Under the pieces are notes generated by a model. It did not search any database. It was not told the origin of the DNA and saw only the letters and a program-made list of their open reading frames with translations. Below, one piece after another: positions 1-10,487 of a stretch of DNA of 64,000 bases. Source of the stretch: Rallus limicola (taxonomy: Eukaryota; Chordata; Aves; Gruiformes; Rallidae); contig JAKCOZ010000011.1 in NCBI GenBank assembly GCA_022605955.1, positions 9,057,990-9,121,989 on the forward strand. The letters are read 5' to 3'. Positions within the stretch are counted from its first letter, which is position 1. Every line of letters begins with the position of its first letter. A program made the position numbers and the translations under genes.

Positions 1-220
1 GGCTGCTCTCAATCCATTCTCTGCCAGGCATCTAGTTGTGCTTGGGATTGCACTGACCTGTGTGCAGGCCTTGATAAACATCATGCTCTTCACACAGGTC
101 CACCTCTCGAGCCTGCCAAGGTACTTCTGGATGGCATACCTTCCCTCCAGCATGTCAACTGCATCACATTGCTTGGTGTCATCAGCAAATTTGCTGATGG
201 TGCACAACTTGATCCCAGTT
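1..220 (-). mobile_element. CR1 LINE fragment, reverse-transcriptase palm region (truncated by window edge)
   Basis: Read on the minus strand, this matches the avian CR1 ORF2 segment from the reverse-transcriptase palm to the start of the connection region. The catalytic motif FADD followed by TK is encoded at 178-189 (TTT GCT GAT GAC on the minus strand), so both metal-binding aspartates are preserved. Downstream on the minus strand, phrases equivalent to the conserved CR1 stretch around the 'LEGRxAIQ' and 'RLERW' region follow, but in broken frames. Similarity stops near position 220, which would be the 5' truncation point. The 3' part lies outside the window to the left. The element is a dead fragment: frameshifts and substitutions are visible. 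The CR1 assignment is confident; the subfamily is not resolved. Confidence 0.85.
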
Positions 221-1978
221 TCTTGTTTTGCCTGTGATGGTAATTACTAAGTGATCTCCCTGTCTTTAACTTGATCCAGGAACCTATTCTTATATTTTTT
301 CTCCCTTGTCCAGTTAAAAAGGGGGAATAATAGAGTGGCTTTGGTGGGCACCAAATGGTACCAGGGTCAATCCACCACAGGCAGCTAGAGAAAAAACAAA
401 TCTTCTGATTCCTGAAAAAATTATTTTTAAGCATGAATGTATACAGGCTGTCTATATGCAGTGTAAGTTTGTCCATTAATTTAATTGAATTTATGGGGAA
501 TAAATGACAATTTAATCAGAATATATTATTCTCTCATTTTCCATGTATTTAATATATGTAACCATGTATTAATTAGTTGATCAAAATAAACATTTTCATA
601 GTCTTATAATAAACTTAACTAAATTTTCAAACAAGATAGGCAATGTATTTATACAAAATGTAACATTTTGTATTTTTATTTTACATTTTTACAAAGGTTT
701 TCATTTTCATGAAATATAGCAAAAAGGAATAGACAAAACCTGGTCCTTAGGGTCACTCCGTTGTATTTTCTTGAGCTAAATGGACTTTGGCTTCCTTTAT
801 TTATTCATATTAATGTACCTTATATTTACAGTTTAGCTCTACTTGTTTACATAGGTCTTGGTTGGTTTTTTTCTGCTTCCTGAGTTCCAGCTGTTTTCAG
901 GGGATTGATCTCACCAACAGATGAAATTTCCTTTTTTAATGATAAATAGATGTGACATTTTATCCTGAAAAAGACCTGAAACATTTTAAAGCTTTTGAAC
1001 TTATTGTTTATTTTGTTCAAAGTCCTCAGCTACCAATCAATGGGAGGTAAGGGTGAGTAGCTTCCAGAAAAAAAGCACTTGGAAGAGTCATTGTCCTACT
1101 ATTACCATAGGAGATAGTGTCTTAGTTTAAGTGCTGTATTTCAGTCACCTAGTGAACAACTGAAGATTAATTGCAGGTGTTAAGGTCTTCAATGAAAGTT
1201 AGTTGACACAGCCTCGTCTTCAGTTAAGAAGCAATACCTTTTCCTATGTATTTCTTCTACTTCTCAGAATACCTTTTGTGGTTTATCAGTATATATCCTG
1301 TGTTCTAGCTGTTAGTCTGTCCTTTGAAATTCATTTTATCATGGGATGTGATGTCACAGAGCCTCTACAGGCCAGAGTAGTTTCTAAACTATTCCTCTAC
1401 CCAAGGACCAATAGGTAAGAAAATTTCTGCTAGGAGATGGAAGTGGAATCAAACCCAGCACCATGAAATACCAGCAGTCAGGGAGCCAACTGGGAAAAGA
1501 ATTACAGAGGATAGAATGCATATAGCTTTGCATTTTTTTACTGATCCACATGGAACCACATAAATGTTTATTCCCACACCTAGAAGCAACCTGCACAGGA
1601 CTGGACATAGGAAAGCACAAGATCCTGACTTTCCAGACTCTTTCATGGGACACATTCACTGTCTAGCTCTATTTGCTGGGTCCTAGCATTTATGGTGGTA
1701 CTCTTTGTAGGTTAACATCAGAAAAATAAAACATGTGTTTTATAATACTGGTAATATTTTACTGGAATATAGTTATTTGTAAAGATGGAATATTGTGTTG
1801 ATAAACATGTATGCAAGTTTCAGGTTGCATTTCATTAAGGGAAGTTTACCTTAAGAATGACTTTTTAACAGTGATTGAAATGCCAACAGTGAGCATGTTA
1901 GCATAAATATGCTAAACATGCAGTCTTAGTGACACTTTGTATCATGTATACATAACTCTAAGAGCACAGCACACTTAG
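221..1978. other. No gene seen; AT-rich unique sequence
   Basis: Between two CR1 fragments I see no convincing exon, RNA gene or repeat family. The stretch from about 480 to 720 is especially rich in A and T. Short open frames at 1,203-1,418 and 1,384-1,659 overlap on opposite strands, lack splice context and resemble nothing I know. Confidence 0.5.
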
Positions 1979-2145
1979 AGTCATAGTATAATATACGTTG
2001 GAAAAGACCTTTAAGATCAAGGAGTCCAACCATAAACCTAACACTGCCAAGTCTACCACTAAACCATGTCTAAGTAACACATCTACACATCTAAATATAT
2101 CCAGGGATGGTGACTCAGCCTTTTCCCTGGGGAACCTGTTCCTTT
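1979..2145 (-). mobile_element. CR1 LINE 3' end, minus strand
   Basis: The segment begins with a degraded CR1 terminal signature (AGTCATAGTATAAT) followed by the characteristic 'GGAAAAGACCTTTAAGATCAA' type 3' UTR text. It continues into the antisense of the ORF2 C-terminus ('CCAGGGATGGTGACTCAGCC', then 'GGGGAACCTGTTCC'). Similarity is lost at about 2,145, so this is a short 5'-truncated copy of roughly 165 bp. Several substitutions and small gaps show it is not recent. No coding capacity remains. Confidence 0.85.
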
Positions 2146-2767
2146 AATACAAGCACCTAGTGACAACTGAGACCTCCAAAGATCCTCTGTCTGATTTCCA
2201 GCTGCTGTGTCAGGTGTTCATGGGTCTTCTACAAGACCTGTATCCTCTGTCAGCTCCATGCATTTCTCTCAGATACTGTTGAAGGACAAAAATGTCTTTG
2301 GATACCCTTGATTAAGTGAGTTGAACTCTGTGTGAAAACTTACTTTCTACCCTGGACTTTTTAGTCCAAGTCTTTCAAAATATAATAGTTACTGCCTTAC
2401 ACTCAAAATCATCTTAACCATCTACAGCCATCTCCACTGCTAGACTTGTCCATCTGAGCTGATCACTCCAGATCCCCTCATTAGCCACTGAAGAGAAATG
2501 GGCATTTTTAAGAAGATATTTGTTTTACCTATTTTTAACTGTCTAGATTACATGAAGCAATAAATCCTACCCTAGATACTTAACTTTTAAAAACCTTTAA
2601 AGTTAGATGAAATGGATCCTAGATATACTGTTTTGGAGAGAATAAACTTTCCTTCATTTCCACACACACCTCCAACTGATTGAGCTCAGTGCAGAAAAAA
2701 TGCATATTCAAACCCCCAAATTACACTGATTACAGAATATTCACATAATGAAGTTTTAATAATACAT
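2146..2767. other. No gene seen
   Basis: This is unique AT-rich sequence. I found no repeat family, RNA gene or exon-like segment. On the minus strand it lies just downstream of the candidate terminal exon at 2,768-3,036, and so would contain its 3' UTR if that exon were real. Confidence 0.4.
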
Positions 2768-3036
2768 TTACTGAATGTAAATTTGTATGGTAAAAGCAGG
2801 AGGCTTGTATTGTATGATCTGTGTTCCAGCTTTGTCTACAGGGGTGAATTCCACCTTACGGATGAAATCTTTATTATACAGCTCTACACAGCTGTGGGAT
2901 GAGAATGATATAATTAATAGTGAGCAGTCAGATCCTGACTTGTAGCCATGGATGCACACCCGCCATGCGATAATGGGAGTGAATTTTCTCTTAGCATGCA
3001 CGTATGGAACACACTGAATTCTCCTCTTCCCATTGG
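2768..3036 (-). other. Candidate terminal coding exon, minus strand (unidentified)
   Basis: On the minus strand, a long pyrimidine tract (eight T, then CCATCCTCCTTTCCTTATAG) ends at an AG at 3,038-3,037. Behind it an open frame of 88 codons runs to TAA at 2,770-2,768. The codon split at the acceptor would be phase 1. The peptide starts NGKRRIQCVPYVHAKRKF, has an internal AWRVCIHGYKSG stretch with three cysteines nearby, and ends in KPPAFTIQIYIQ. An ATTAAA lies about ten bases after the stop, which could serve as a polyadenylation signal. I do not recognise the protein family. Composition and codon positions look more coding-like than the surrounding noise. Chance remains possible because many strong acceptors and 60-90-codon frames occur here randomly. 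Confidence 0.25.
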
Positions 3037-5638
3037 CTATAAGGAAAGGAGGATGGAAAAAAAAGTGATGCCTTTATTGCAATTTTTGCTAGCACTAGTC
3101 TTCATCTGCCTCCTTAATTAGTCCTGCTGTGTGGTTGAGACTGCACATAGTCTGTCATGCCACAGTGAAGAGCCATATATTATAATATAGCAATTATATT
3201 ATTTAGCCTCACACATTCCCGCATCAGTGACGGGTTCTATCTTGCATGTGGCAAGCATTTGTATTGGACAAATATGTGGTTTCTGTTTTTCATGACTGAA
3301 GCCTATTTGTTTCAATAGGGTTGGTCTGTCCTGCTTTCTAGTCCCTTCAAGTGACTCAGTCATGAGTGGAATAACAAAGGTAAAAGTGGAGCACTGACTG
3401 AACTCAAATAATTTTCGTAATGATCATTTTCTATGTCATGTCACCTACTTTCAGGATTCAAATTCCCAGTGTGTGTGTGTGTGTGTGTGTGCGTGTGTGT
3501 GTAACTACTAAAAAGTGAACTACATTTTTGAAGCTGGGGCTTTATTTCTAAACCTCAGGTGTTCCTGACAGGGTTATTAGACATGCTTTTTTGGATATGT
3601 CCTCTGAACCACTTCCAGTGGTCTCAAATATGAATGAGATATCTAAATATTACTATTATTTCTGATTTTCACCTACTGCATTTTTGGCACTGAGATTAAT
3701 AATTTATGGGTCCTTTTTTGCCATTGAGGGCAGAGATTTTATTTTTTCTATGGCATATTGTGGTATGTAATTTCAGACTCACACAGTCTCATACTCATTG
3801 TTAAATCCTTATTGTAGAGCCACTGCACAAATCTCTTCCGTGAACTTTGGCATTTGGCATGAGAGGATCCTTACAATTGAATAGACCATGAACTGCCACT
3901 AAAGAATTACGAACATCAAGAATTCATAAAGCTATGCAATAAAGTTTATCAGAAACTGACAGTTAATGCTTTTTTATCAAAACTGGCTAAATAAATGTTT
4001 CTATATGAGCAATATTCTTATGGGATCAGTGAAGTCTTTTACTGGTTTCAGGAAGTCAGGTTTAGTCCGTGTGACTGTCATTCACAAGTATCCATGTATG
4101 TTAGCAGAGGATTTGTGTTTTTAAATTACTTTTTCCCCCACTAGGAGAAAGCAATGTTGAAAACAGAACTTCACAAATCATCCTCCTAAAAACCAAAGAA
4201 AGGGAGGAAAGTAAGGTCCAGTTCATATACTTACAGCAAGCATGCTCTGAGAGTATCTGCTTAAGAGTATTACAGGTTTCTGTCCTTTTTCTTTGCTCTT
4301 TAAACTATTCATTAATTTTCTGCTTCTCCAGATTCCTCAGGATTATGTGTGAAGCTCTGTTTTATTGCATCTGTAACAGCATACTACAAAAGGGTGAAGG
4401 TGGTCAATTCAATGTTAAATATCATCTTGGGTTACAAATATTCTTCCCAGGTTTTGCTCCCAAGTCTATGTTTTCCTCCGTGATTTTCAAGCTATTCAAG
4501 TTAGCATTACTCTCCTTTTAGTTGGTTGCACCCTCAACATGCTGTCTATCCATCTACCAGAAATGACATACTAATTTGACACAAAAAAGATTTAATCAAA
4601 TCAGCAGGATGTACGCAAGTCTATACTGCTACATCATTTGGTTTTGCTATTATAGACTCTATCCATCTTTAAATATAAGAGGATATTGAATCTTCTCTAA
4701 AATGAAAAAAGAAGTTTGAAAAGTATAAAAATAACAGTATTTGCTTTTAGAAGCGTAATTCAATAGCATGTTTCATTGATTTCAGTTTAAATAATGTTTT
4801 AAAGGTGAAAATGTGACTTTTAAAAACCCTAAAATATTTTAAATTTTCCCCACCTTTCTAAAATCATCTAAATAAGTTTCCTTTTCTTTGGTTTGATGTA
4901 TTTTTTTTAAATTAGTTTATTTAGCTTAATCTTTCACTTTAGACTATCCTTTGAAAATAAATCTATTCAATTTTTATGTTAGCATATACCATTTCAGTCT
5001 GGTTCAAATTTATCTCTGATGAATGTTCCAGTGAGTGTAAAATTTCGAAACTTTTGGTTTAGTTCTTAAAAAAATGACAGTTTTTCAACTTGTAAAAAAG
5101 TATTGCGAGCCTATAAATTTACTTTCATCACAGTTCTTTTTACCATGTTGTATTCAAAGGGTTACTATCTCTCTTCAGTGGGTTTCTTCTCCCATACTTT
5201 TTCCTACTATCAAGTAGTACAAAATTAGACACCCATCTACTCGGTGTCTGTAATCTTGGGAGGTGAAATTCATACTGTAGGTTTCTCCTTTACCTGAATA
5301 TGACATTCTCCATTTTCTACAGGGACAGGATGAAAGAGCAGAATGTGGTCTGTGGATTTGAATCTATTCTCTCTTAGGCAGAACTCATAGATTTGATTAT
5401 GGGATCCTCCAAGTTTTCCTGCCCAGGGTCAACAATTTGCAGCATAAGGAAGTTTCCATGGAAGAAACAAGTTAAATAGACTTCACTGCTTCAAGTATTC
5501 ACCATTGTGCTCCTGAAAAGGCACAAGGATTTGTGGTGGAGCAAAGGTCAGGCAGAAAGGAGGTGTAAAAACTTAAACAAGAGTGGTAGGTGTAGTGGAG
5601 TTATCTGAAAAGTTACTGAAAAACCACTGTTTGATTTT
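3037..5638. other. No gene seen; contains one (GT)n microsatellite
   Basis: Apart from the microsatellite at 3,469-3,502 this stretch is unique AT-rich sequence. A pyrimidine-rich acceptor-like site (TTTTCTGCTTCTCCAG) ends at about 4,332. It is followed by some 58 codons open in one frame, but there is no good donor and no recognisable product, so I do not call a gene. Confidence 0.4.
3469..3502. repeat. (GT)n microsatellite with one GC interruption
   Basis: About 17 GT/TG dinucleotides run in tandem, with a single GC interruption near 3,491. This is likely length-polymorphic and has Z-DNA-forming potential. Confidence 0.95.
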
Positions 5639-6115
5639 CATAGAATCATGGAATCATAGAATGTGTTAGGTTAGAAAGGACCTTTAAAGGCCCTCTAATC
5701 CAACATCCCCTATACCAAGCAGGGAAATCTTCACTAGATAAGTTTCTCAGAGGCCCATCAAGCCTGATCTTGAATATGTCCAGGGATGGGACCTTTACTG
5801 CCTCTCTGGGCAACCTGTTCCAGTGATTTACCACCCTCATGTTGAAGAATTTTTTTCTAATATCCAACTTAAATCACCCCTTTCCTAGGGTAATGGTACC
5901 CTTTGTCCTATTGCTCCATGCCCTCACAAACAGTTCTTCCCCAGCTTTCTTATAGGCACCTTTTAGGTATTAGAAGGCTGCTATAAGGTGCCCCCACAGC
6001 CTTTTCTTCTGCAAGTTGAACAAGCCCAAGTCTCAGCCTAAGTTCATAGGAGAGGTCATTCAACTCTTTGATCATTTTTGTGGCCCTCCTCTAGATGCGC
6101 TTCCGCAGGTTCTAT
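5639..6115 (-). mobile_element. CR1 LINE 3' end with part of ORF2, minus strand
   Basis: The CR1 terminal signature is present on the minus strand as three tandem octamer-like units (TCATAGAATCATGGAATCATAGAAT). The 3' UTR and the C-terminal part of ORF2 follow. The frame ending at 5,646 reads MDIRKKFFNMRVVNHWNRLP and continues through the conserved 'REAV..PSL..FK.RLDG' end of CR1 ORF2. The usual stop after the 'NLV' end is missing, so the frame runs on into the 3' UTR as SSEDFPAWY. Upstream ORF2 similarity continues in broken frames to about 6,115 (antisense of 'CCTCCTCTAGATGCGCTTCCGCAGG'), then stops. It is 5'-truncated and non-functional. Confidence 0.9.
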
Positions 6116-6521
6116 TCTTTCTTTTTTTGTGATCTTGTGCCAAAACTTATGGTCTTAAACCATTAATATGGATTTGCCTGAACCATATTTACAGTCATTA
6201 GCACCTGGGAATCCATGTAGAAGCATAAACCCTTCACATCAGGTCTCTCTGTTCTCCACCAGGTAACCAAATAGTGAATTTGGTGAGTGACTCCCTTATT
6301 TATCTCAAAAAGAAGACAGAAAAAGTCTCCTCCTTTCCTCCAGTGTCTTGACCTGTACAGCATCCTTCAGACACCTGCATTTGAAGGAAAAAAACACTTG
6401 ATAGGAATCTTATATTGATTCGTTACAATTTCAATGTAGTTTTCCAAAGAAAGGAATCAACTGCCTTTACATGGTTTTCTAGTCAGTGTCTTTTCAAAGG
6501 ATGAAAAATAGAGGAAGTATT

Positions 6522-6552
6522 TGTGTATGTGTGTGTGTGTGTGTGTGTGTGT
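6522..6552. repeat. (TG)n microsatellite
   Basis: Around 15 TG units run in tandem with one TA interruption near the start. Confidence 0.95.
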
Positions 6553-6960
6553 TTCTCTGTGTGTATGAGATAGAGGAGACTGAAAACTAAATTAATATGT
6601 ATGCAACACTGTATAGTGACATCTGATTGATATTTCTACAAATTAATTCCAAGTGAGTGGTACAGCTACGTCATAGGTTACTGATGCATATACTCTTCCA
6701 TGGGCATAACATTTTCTTCCTACAACTCCCATTTGCTATGGGTATCTATCAGCTGAGCATCCACTAAAAGCTGCTGTTTAAATTGCTTATTTGTTTTGCT
6801 GGTTAGTGGGCCTTAACGACCTAAGGACAGAGGACCCACACAGTGCTTTCTATTTTTTTGCTGTAATTGTATATATAAAAGCCCCACGTTAACAAGAATC
6901 ATTTCACTTCCTCTATTTAAGATGACATGCAGGCTTCACTGGCACAAAAAAATAATTGCT

Positions 6961-7075
6961 TCAGGGGCATGATCCTGCAAATGTTGAACCTTTCCTGAGC
7001 TGAGTTCAATACTCATCATTCCCCTTGAGTTCCAGTGCCTAGCACCTCTCAAGGGCAGCTGGTAACACTGTTGAG
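6961..7075. repeat. Possible old amniote interspersed repeat
   Basis: The text 'GGGCATGATCCTGCAAATG' followed by 'CTGAGCTGAGTTCAATACTC' and 'GTGCCTAGCACCTCTCA' resembles a repeat common in reptile and bird genomes, which carries 'GGCCTGATCCTGCAAA' and 'CAATGGGAGT' blocks. I recall it without a firm name. Weaker echoes of the same type occur near 13,005-13,050 and 18,350-18,410. This is a memory-based resemblance only. Confidence 0.3.
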
Positions 7076-8239
7076 GAACACTGAGCATTACTTTCCAAAA
7101 GGGAAAAGGATGGTGTTATTTACCAGATCCCTAACAATGGATGATATTGCTTAATATGATATCCATTTCAACTGCTGAGAAAATTTAGGTAGGCAGAATG
7201 CAATTTGTCAAATTGGAATTTGGCCAAGACACTGGGGATATACTCTTGTTACAAGGGCAATGACATATTTAATCCTGCCTGAAGACAACAATCCTGTGTA
7301 ATAGCTACTTCCTAACTTTTTTTCCTCAACACTGTTTTTTGAAAAGTAGTGCCACAACTAAAATAAAAACAAAAAAATAGGTGTAGATCTATGATTTCAC
7401 AGGTTGGCTATATGAATATATGTTTCTAACAGCACTCAGCTAGCATTGTTTTCCCCGCTCTATTGTGAGACAGTAGTTATCCAGTAGTTTGAAGCTCGAA
7501 ATTTCCAGTTTGTGTGAAATCACAATATCTCCAGTGTGTTTTCTTTTCTAAAATAAAGTAAGAAGACAACATACAGAAGCTCCTATTGGGCCAAGAAGCT
7601 CAAGAAAATTAAAAATGTTATACAGGTATTTGTATCAAAGCAAAAATTTTGGCATGTTTGAGTCAAATGTAACATTTTGCTTTCTTGATGGAGATTAATT
7701 TAGCTATTATGTTCAGACCATTTTCTGTGTCTTCCTGAACATGAAGTGATATGAGAATTGCAACTCTGAGTCACTAAAATTTTGCTTTTCCCCAAGTTTT
7801 GATTTGGTGCTGCACCACCATTTTGAAACTAGATTTTTTTCATTTTTGCCTGCTATCATAAATGGTCTAACTTGGGTTGACTCAGCCAAAGCCTGTGAGC
7901 TTCAGGTTTCTCCTTTCCAGTCTCAGATGTGGCTCCAATTATTTTACCTTAGGCTTGGACAGGAGCAGAAACATATTACTGTTGCTAAAATGGCATGTTT
8001 GGACAGTTACATAATTTCCATTCCTTCTGTCATGGTATTTCTGGACACTGAAAGCACAACTGGGACTTTTCAGGCCCCAAGGGATTGGGCAGTTATCTAT
8101 AATAGTAAAATTAAGATACAAAGGAACAAATACAGTAATGTTCTTCAGTATTTAACTATTCAATGTATTGATGTCCCCTTACAAAATGCTGTGGGCCATA
8201 AAAAAAGAAACACATAATGAATTTCAGTTCTAGTTGAAA

Positions 8240-8880
8240 AAAAGAATTGGACAGCTATGATGAATCATCTCCTATAAAAAAAGAATATACTGTAACTTTT
8301 AGATCATTTCCAGATCAGACACAGCACTGCCACTCTAAGAAGGCTATGAGCTGGAGAGGTATTTTGGGGGGTACTGACACGTAAATAAATCCGCTGAGCA
8401 TCACCCTCTGCTCTGGCCTTCTCAGCGTTAGAATTGCTGTACAACAGAAATCTCCAAGCAGACAGAGAAACAAACAAACCGCTGATACATTGGAAGCTAT
8501 TCAGTTTATTTGGGGTGGAATTAGGCCTAATGAAATCAAATCCTGCAGCCTGTGTCTGTTATCCACTTGCCTGAAGGAAACAATCTTTGTACTTTTTTTG
8601 AACTTTTTGTTGTTGTTGTTGGTTGGTTGGTTGGGGTTTTTGTTTGTTTTCATGAATGCTGCCTTGTTAGCAGTGTGGGCAAACCCTCCAGCTGAAATTG
8701 CTTTGTGGTGTCACTTGGTTTGATTACACCATGACACTTGTAGCCGATTGGATATGAGGAAAGATCTGATTGATATCTCGAGTCCACCTCTGCTGTCATT
8801 TGATCTAGGTGATGCTAGTGTGGAAGTGGAATAAAGCTGGAGAATCTAATCAACAGAAAGTCAGAAAGGGTGGAGGTATG
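8240..8880. other. Non-repetitive block of conserved-noncoding character
   Basis: This stretch has more balanced base composition than its surroundings, with few homopolymers outside 8,603-8,656. It carries dense transcription-factor-like words such as TGATTGATATC, TAATCAACAG, GATTGGATATGAGG and TCATTTGATCTAGGTG. There is no sustained coding frame with splice context. Such texture is typical of developmental enhancers in gene deserts, but conservation cannot be seen from one sequence. The call is inference. Confidence 0.2.
8603..8656 (+). repeat. G/T-rich low-complexity tract (GTT)n then (GGTT)n
   Basis: TTGTTGTTGTTG passes into GGTTGGTTGGTTGGGG and then TTTTTGTTTG. Four runs of two or more G occur on the plus strand (GGTTGGTTGGTTGGGG), which fits a short two-layer G-quadruplex. 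Confidence 0.85.
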
Positions 8881-9600
8881 TGGGGTAACTTTATATATTC
8901 TTGTTTCTGAATCTGGGCACAGGGCTGTAAGGCTGAACAATAAACCACACCTAGTTTCTCAGTAATTCTTATCCTTTTCTGAGAGGACAAGCTGAATTTT
9001 TTTCTGCCACTTCATATGTGTGCAATTCAGAAGAAACTCATGTAAAGCCAAACAGATAAGCTTTTAAGTGCTGAAGTCAGTATAAAACTGGTTAAAGGAA
9101 AGAAATGTAAAATCTGTAACTCTATACTGTGCCTAAAAATTCATACATACACAGATTTACTACTTTTTGACAAGGTAATGCTAATGCAAAGAGATGATAT
9201 TGCAGTTTTAAGTTAAACTTCCCTTTTACATAAGCCATTAACTTATATAAGCTTATCAACCTGACTTCTTTTGAACTGTTTGAACAGTGGAATTATCTCC
9301 CATAAGAAATTTTGAAATTGCTTGCATTTCTGAACCCACTTGAAAAATCAAAATATTAAAAGTTTTTGAAAAAAAAATGAAGCTTAAAAGCCCTTCTGAC
9401 TTGAAAATCTTTGGATGAGAAAGTCAGTATTTTTACCAGAGTGAATTTGTTGTATTAAATTGAACTTTTAAAAAAGTTATATGTTGATGCTCCCAAAAAG
9501 AAAATAGAAGAATTTTATGGAATCCAGTAGAAATATTAAGTGTTGATAAAACATCTGCAGGTGAGAAAAAATACTGATCTCTGAAACTTATAATTCTTCA

Positions 9601-9648
9601 GCATTTTTATTAATATGCATTTTTATTAATACACCTTTTTAATAATCC
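9601..9648 (+). repeat. 16-bp tandem repeat, three units, third diverged
   Basis: Units at 9,601-9,616 and 9,617-9,632 differ at one base (GCATTTTTATTAATAT versus ...ATAC). A third diverged unit (ACCTTTTTAATAATCC) follows at 9,633-9,648. Confidence 0.8.
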
Positions 9649-9863
9649 TAAGTATACCTTATACTTTTTGGAAGTCCTGTGCAGATATAAAGTGACAGTC
9701 CTAAGACAGCTTAGCTCTGTTATACACATATAAGTACTAATACACATATTAAACACTAAAACATCCAATTAAAATAATCTATTTGAAGTAACTCAGTAAA
9801 CAAATGGGATTTCTGGAATTAGAAACTCTAGAAATACTAGTTCCCAAATGGGTTTCCATGCTT

Positions 9864-9886
9864 TGTGTGTGTGTGTGTGTGTGTGT
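9864..9886. repeat. (TG)n microsatellite
   Basis: A pure run of 11 TG units. Confidence 0.95.
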
Positions 9887-10117
9887 ATTCAGATATGCAT
9901 GAGCTATATTAATAATGATAGCTAATAGCTACAGGTATGTAAATAAAACCTAGCAGAAAATGTTCTTGCATGACTAGAGCATCACCTGCCATTTAAAAAA
10001 CTTCAGCCTACCATTTCTTTGTTTCCACAGAGATTATTAAATCTCTGCAAAACAAAGACAGATTTTATTTGGATGCCTACTTATTTGGAAAGGAGGTTGG
10101 TAAACAGGGAGCTGAAA

Positions 10118-10444
10118 TGATGTCCTGATTCTGGCCAGGCCAGAGTTAATGTCCCCAAGCAGTCAGCACACTACCTGACATCACTTCCCCATAAAAAGGG
10201 CTGGCTGGGGAGTGCGGCCTGAGCGTCCAGTCAGTCCTCATGTAGTGCAGCACTCTGTTACCCTCAGGTCAATAAGGTATTCTGTGTTATCACCGGGTGT
10301 AAGTGAAATTTGCTGCTGGCTGTTATTGTTCACTTTCACAGTGATTTTGACAGTAAACTGTCCTTACAACAGCCCACAGAGGCTGTTTGAGAGTGAGTGA
10401 GCAGTGTGTAGCGCTCAGCCACTCTTTGGGGCTGAATGACCTCA
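10118..10444 (+). mobile_element. Solo-LTR-like endogenous retrovirus remnant
   Basis: The sequence resembles an avian ERV LTR that I recall, from 'TGTCCTGATTCTGGCCAGG' at the left to 'TTTGGGGCTGAATGAC' at the right. A TATA-like box (CCATAAAAAGGG at about 10,189-10,200) is followed by 'GGCTGGCTGGGGAG'. A polyadenylation-like AATAAGG sits near 10,270, before 'TATCACCGGGTGTAAGTGA', which would be U5. The internal retroviral region and second LTR are absent, so this is a solo LTR or fragment. It ends within about 45 bp of the CR1 that follows. I did not find a convincing target-site duplication, and the exact ends are approximate. Confidence 0.55.
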
Positions 10445-10487
10445 TATGGAAGCAGAGACAGTGGCAATAGGGAGAAGTTCCCACTAA

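Larger units (their letters stand above)
6116..8239. other. No gene seen; microsatellite and a possible old repeat
   Basis: This is unique AT-rich sequence with a (TG)n tract at 6,522-6,552 and a possible amniote repeat relic at 6,961-7,075. The open frame at 7,804-8,217 would have to start at TTG, has no splice context and resembles no family I know, so it is not called. Confidence 0.4.
8881..10117. other. No gene seen; short tandem repeats only
   Basis: This is AT-rich unique sequence with a 16-bp tandem repeat at 9,601-9,648 and a (TG)n tract at 9,864-9,886. No repeat family or exon is recognisable. Confidence 0.4.

Noticed and set aside
7804..8217. 137-codon plus-strand frame
   Set aside because: It starts at TTG, has no homology that I recognise, and overlaps an unrelated minus-strand frame.
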